DNA of 41,024 nt, taken from contig CP070820.1 of assembly GCA_020344315.1 (NCBI GenBank), forward strand, positions 793,325 through 834,348, given 5' to 3'. This DNA is from Candidatus Bathyarchaeum sp. Lineage in GTDB: Archaea; Thermoproteota; Bathyarchaeia; Bathyarchaeales; Bathyarchaeaceae. This document shows, piece after piece, positions 39,766 through 41,024 of the stretch. The translations under genes and the position numbers were made by a program. Each line of letters begins with the position of its first letter. Position 1 is the stretch's first letter. Below the pieces are notes generated by a model. The model ran no database searches. It worked only from the letters and a program-made list of their open reading frames with translations, and was not told where the DNA came from.

Positions 39766-40950
39766 TCATTTTTCTTCTTCTGTTTCCTGAATGACTTTTC
39801 CAACTCTCTCTACGTATTCTTTCATTTTTCTTTCTTGTATTTTGCTCTCAGTCAAAGTTTCCTTAGCACGTAGCACTGGATAAATGGCGAGGAAGAGAAA
39901 AACGCCAAGGATTTGGGAAATTACCTCTGGGTGTAAAATTCTTAGTAGTGCGTCCACTGGAATGATAGATATGAGGAATTGCCCAAATAGGGGAAAAATG
40001 TATATAAATGCGTAGAATTTTTCTCTTGAACTCGGAAATGATAGATCACCCGGAACAGCTAGGAAGACAACAAAGAATGAGCCCCAGGTTATACCCGAGA
40101 GGGTCAAATAAAGAATCACGCTTTCTCCGCTCAAGTTGAAGCCAAGTCCTAGGAGAAAACCGATTCCCAAAGCTGCTAGCCCTATTATGATTGGCTGTTT
40201 ACGCCCAAATCTGTCAGCCATAACACCTGCTACCGCACCAAATACCGCCATCAAAACGAAACGCAACGTATTTCCAAAGGCCACTTGAGGCTCGTAATTG
40301 TCTGGGATTAGACTCCAAGCGAGACCTGAGGCAATGCTGAATAATAAAAATGTGCAAAGATAGACAAAGAAATCTTTGTAATCATATAGGTGTAACCGGA
40401 TCTTCTTTCCTATTGATGGAGGTCTATCAAACTTTTCCATAACTAACGCAAATATGCTAATTGATCTTAAAACAGACAATAACAGGATAAGACCTAATAT
40501 ATCAAGTTCCAAAATTCCACAGATCCCCATGGAGACAGACGCTACGATGAAGGTGCCTAGCAGTATTATTCCTGAGATGCGTCCTCTATTTTCAACAATG
40601 GTATAATCGGCTACTAGCGCCATGCTACTTGGTAATCCTAATCCCAGAGAAGTACCCATTAGGACACTTATGATTGTAATAAAAAAGGTTCCTTCCAATA
40701 AGCCCAGAAGAATTGTTGTAAGTATTCCTAAAATTATTGATGTAAACAGTAACTTTCTGCGGTTAATTCTCTCTCCGATGAAACTTATTGCGATTGACCA
40801 GAAAATAATAGAGCCATAGAATAGACTATTTCCAATATGACTCCCCCAATCCGTGGCATTCGGAGTCAAGGCAGTAAATGTTTCTTCCATGTAATTGTTG
40901 AAAACGAAGAACCATGAGAGAGCTCCTAAATTGAGGAGCATGACCGCCAC
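39766..40950 (-). CDS. Major facilitator superfamily transporter, N-terminus uncertain
   Basis: The 394-residue product from GTG 40950 has about twelve membrane helices in two bundles, with the loop motif GERINRRKLL between helices 2 and 3, a matching MADRFGRKQP in the second half, and a charged cytoplasmic tail. The substrate cannot be predicted. The frame stays open upstream as SNINRRKFVAVM, which looks like a genuine N-terminus, but has no standard start before the TAG near 41015. A GTG at 40979 is one base out of frame; one extra A would join it to give M-KSNINRRKF. A TATATA box lies at 41014-41024, at the window edge. It precedes the ParA/KaiC genes in the same direction. Confidence 0.82.
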   Translation of the reverse strand: MAVMLLNLGALSWFFVFNNYMEETFTALTPNATDWGSHIGNSLFYGSIIFWSIAISFIGERINRRKLLFTSIILGILTTILLGLLEGTFFITIISVLMGTSLGLGLPSSMALVADYTIVENRGRISGIILLGTFIVASVSMGICGILELDILGLILLLSVLRSISIFALVMEKFDRPPSIGKKIRLHLYDYKDFFVYLCTFLLFSIASGLAWSLIPDNYEPQVAFGNTLRFVLMAVFGAVAGVMADRFGRKQPIIIGLAALGIGFLLGLGFNLSGESVILYLTLSGITWGSFFVVFLAVPGDLSFPSSREKFYAFIYIFPLFGQFLISIIPVDALLRILHPEVISQILGVFLFLAIYPVLRAKETLTESKIQERKMKEYVERVGKVIQETEEEK

Positions 40951-41024
40951 AAATTTACGTCTATTGATGTTGCTTTCACTAAAAAATCCCAGGTTCGAGC
41001 AGTCACCGCAAATCTAATATATAA

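Noticed and set aside
39643-39873. A 76-codon plus-strand frame rich in Phe and Ser
   Set aside because: It is antisense to the Lys- and Glu-rich MFS tail and its relic, which explains the composition.
40985-41010. GGTTCGAGC resembling a tRNA T-loop near the right edge
   Set aside because: No complementary T-stem or acceptor stem follows on either strand.

Overview
This window looks like part of an archaeal chromosome, most likely a Bathyarchaeia-like or related Thermoproteota lineage. That placement is an inference from gene content and was not tested phylogenetically. The archaeal signs are Trm5, Dph6, a DUF371 protein, CobS, an MtrH-type methyltransferase, TATA boxes about 27 bases before start codons that look leaderless, and GGTG-type Shine-Dalgarno sites on other genes. 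I see no rRNA, tRNA, CRISPR array or insertion sequence.

Layout. Positions 1-5200 hold housekeeping and small genes: a truncated membrane protein, trm5, DUF371, a GyrI-like protein, an HTH/S-layer-like fusion, a FUN14 protein and a PH-like protein. Positions 5235-12381 hold glmS, dph6, a BtuFCD-type importer and a SPASM radical SAM gene. Positions 12406-17830 carry two large paralogous GT-C-like membrane proteins flanking a small zinc protein that appears frameshifted. Positions 18276-20585 carry cobS diverging from a corrinoid protein-mtrH pair. Positions 20775-23107 carry three membrane or exported proteins, one inside a GC-rich island. Positions 23459-36396 form an accessory locus: an asparagine-synthetase-like ATPase, a GT4 glycosyltransferase, four B12-binding radical SAM proteins, an aldo/keto reductase with a ferredoxin tail, a methyltransferase and a 16-repeat surface beta-propeller protein. 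Positions 36564-41024, all on the minus strand, carry a MetV-like zinc protein, a ParA/KaiC/KaiC operon and an MFS transporter followed by a relic of a second one.

Functional theme. Cobalamin recurs: probable uptake (BtuFCD), late synthesis (CobS), methyl transfer (corrinoid protein plus MtrH) and use (four B12-type radical SAM proteins). The MetV-like protein also points to one-carbon metabolism. The second theme is the cell surface: GlmS supplies amino sugar, the GT-C and GT4 proteins may build or transfer glycans, and the propeller protein carries many N-X-S/T sequons.

Most unusual points: a compact corrinoid protein with a modified DxHxxG motif beside MtrH; a ParA plus two KaiC-like ATPases, with the first catalytic Glu of KaiC changed in both; a duplicated MFS C-terminal tail left as a relic; and several genes in which the obvious start or continuation is one base out of frame. 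The last may be assembly indels or real decay.
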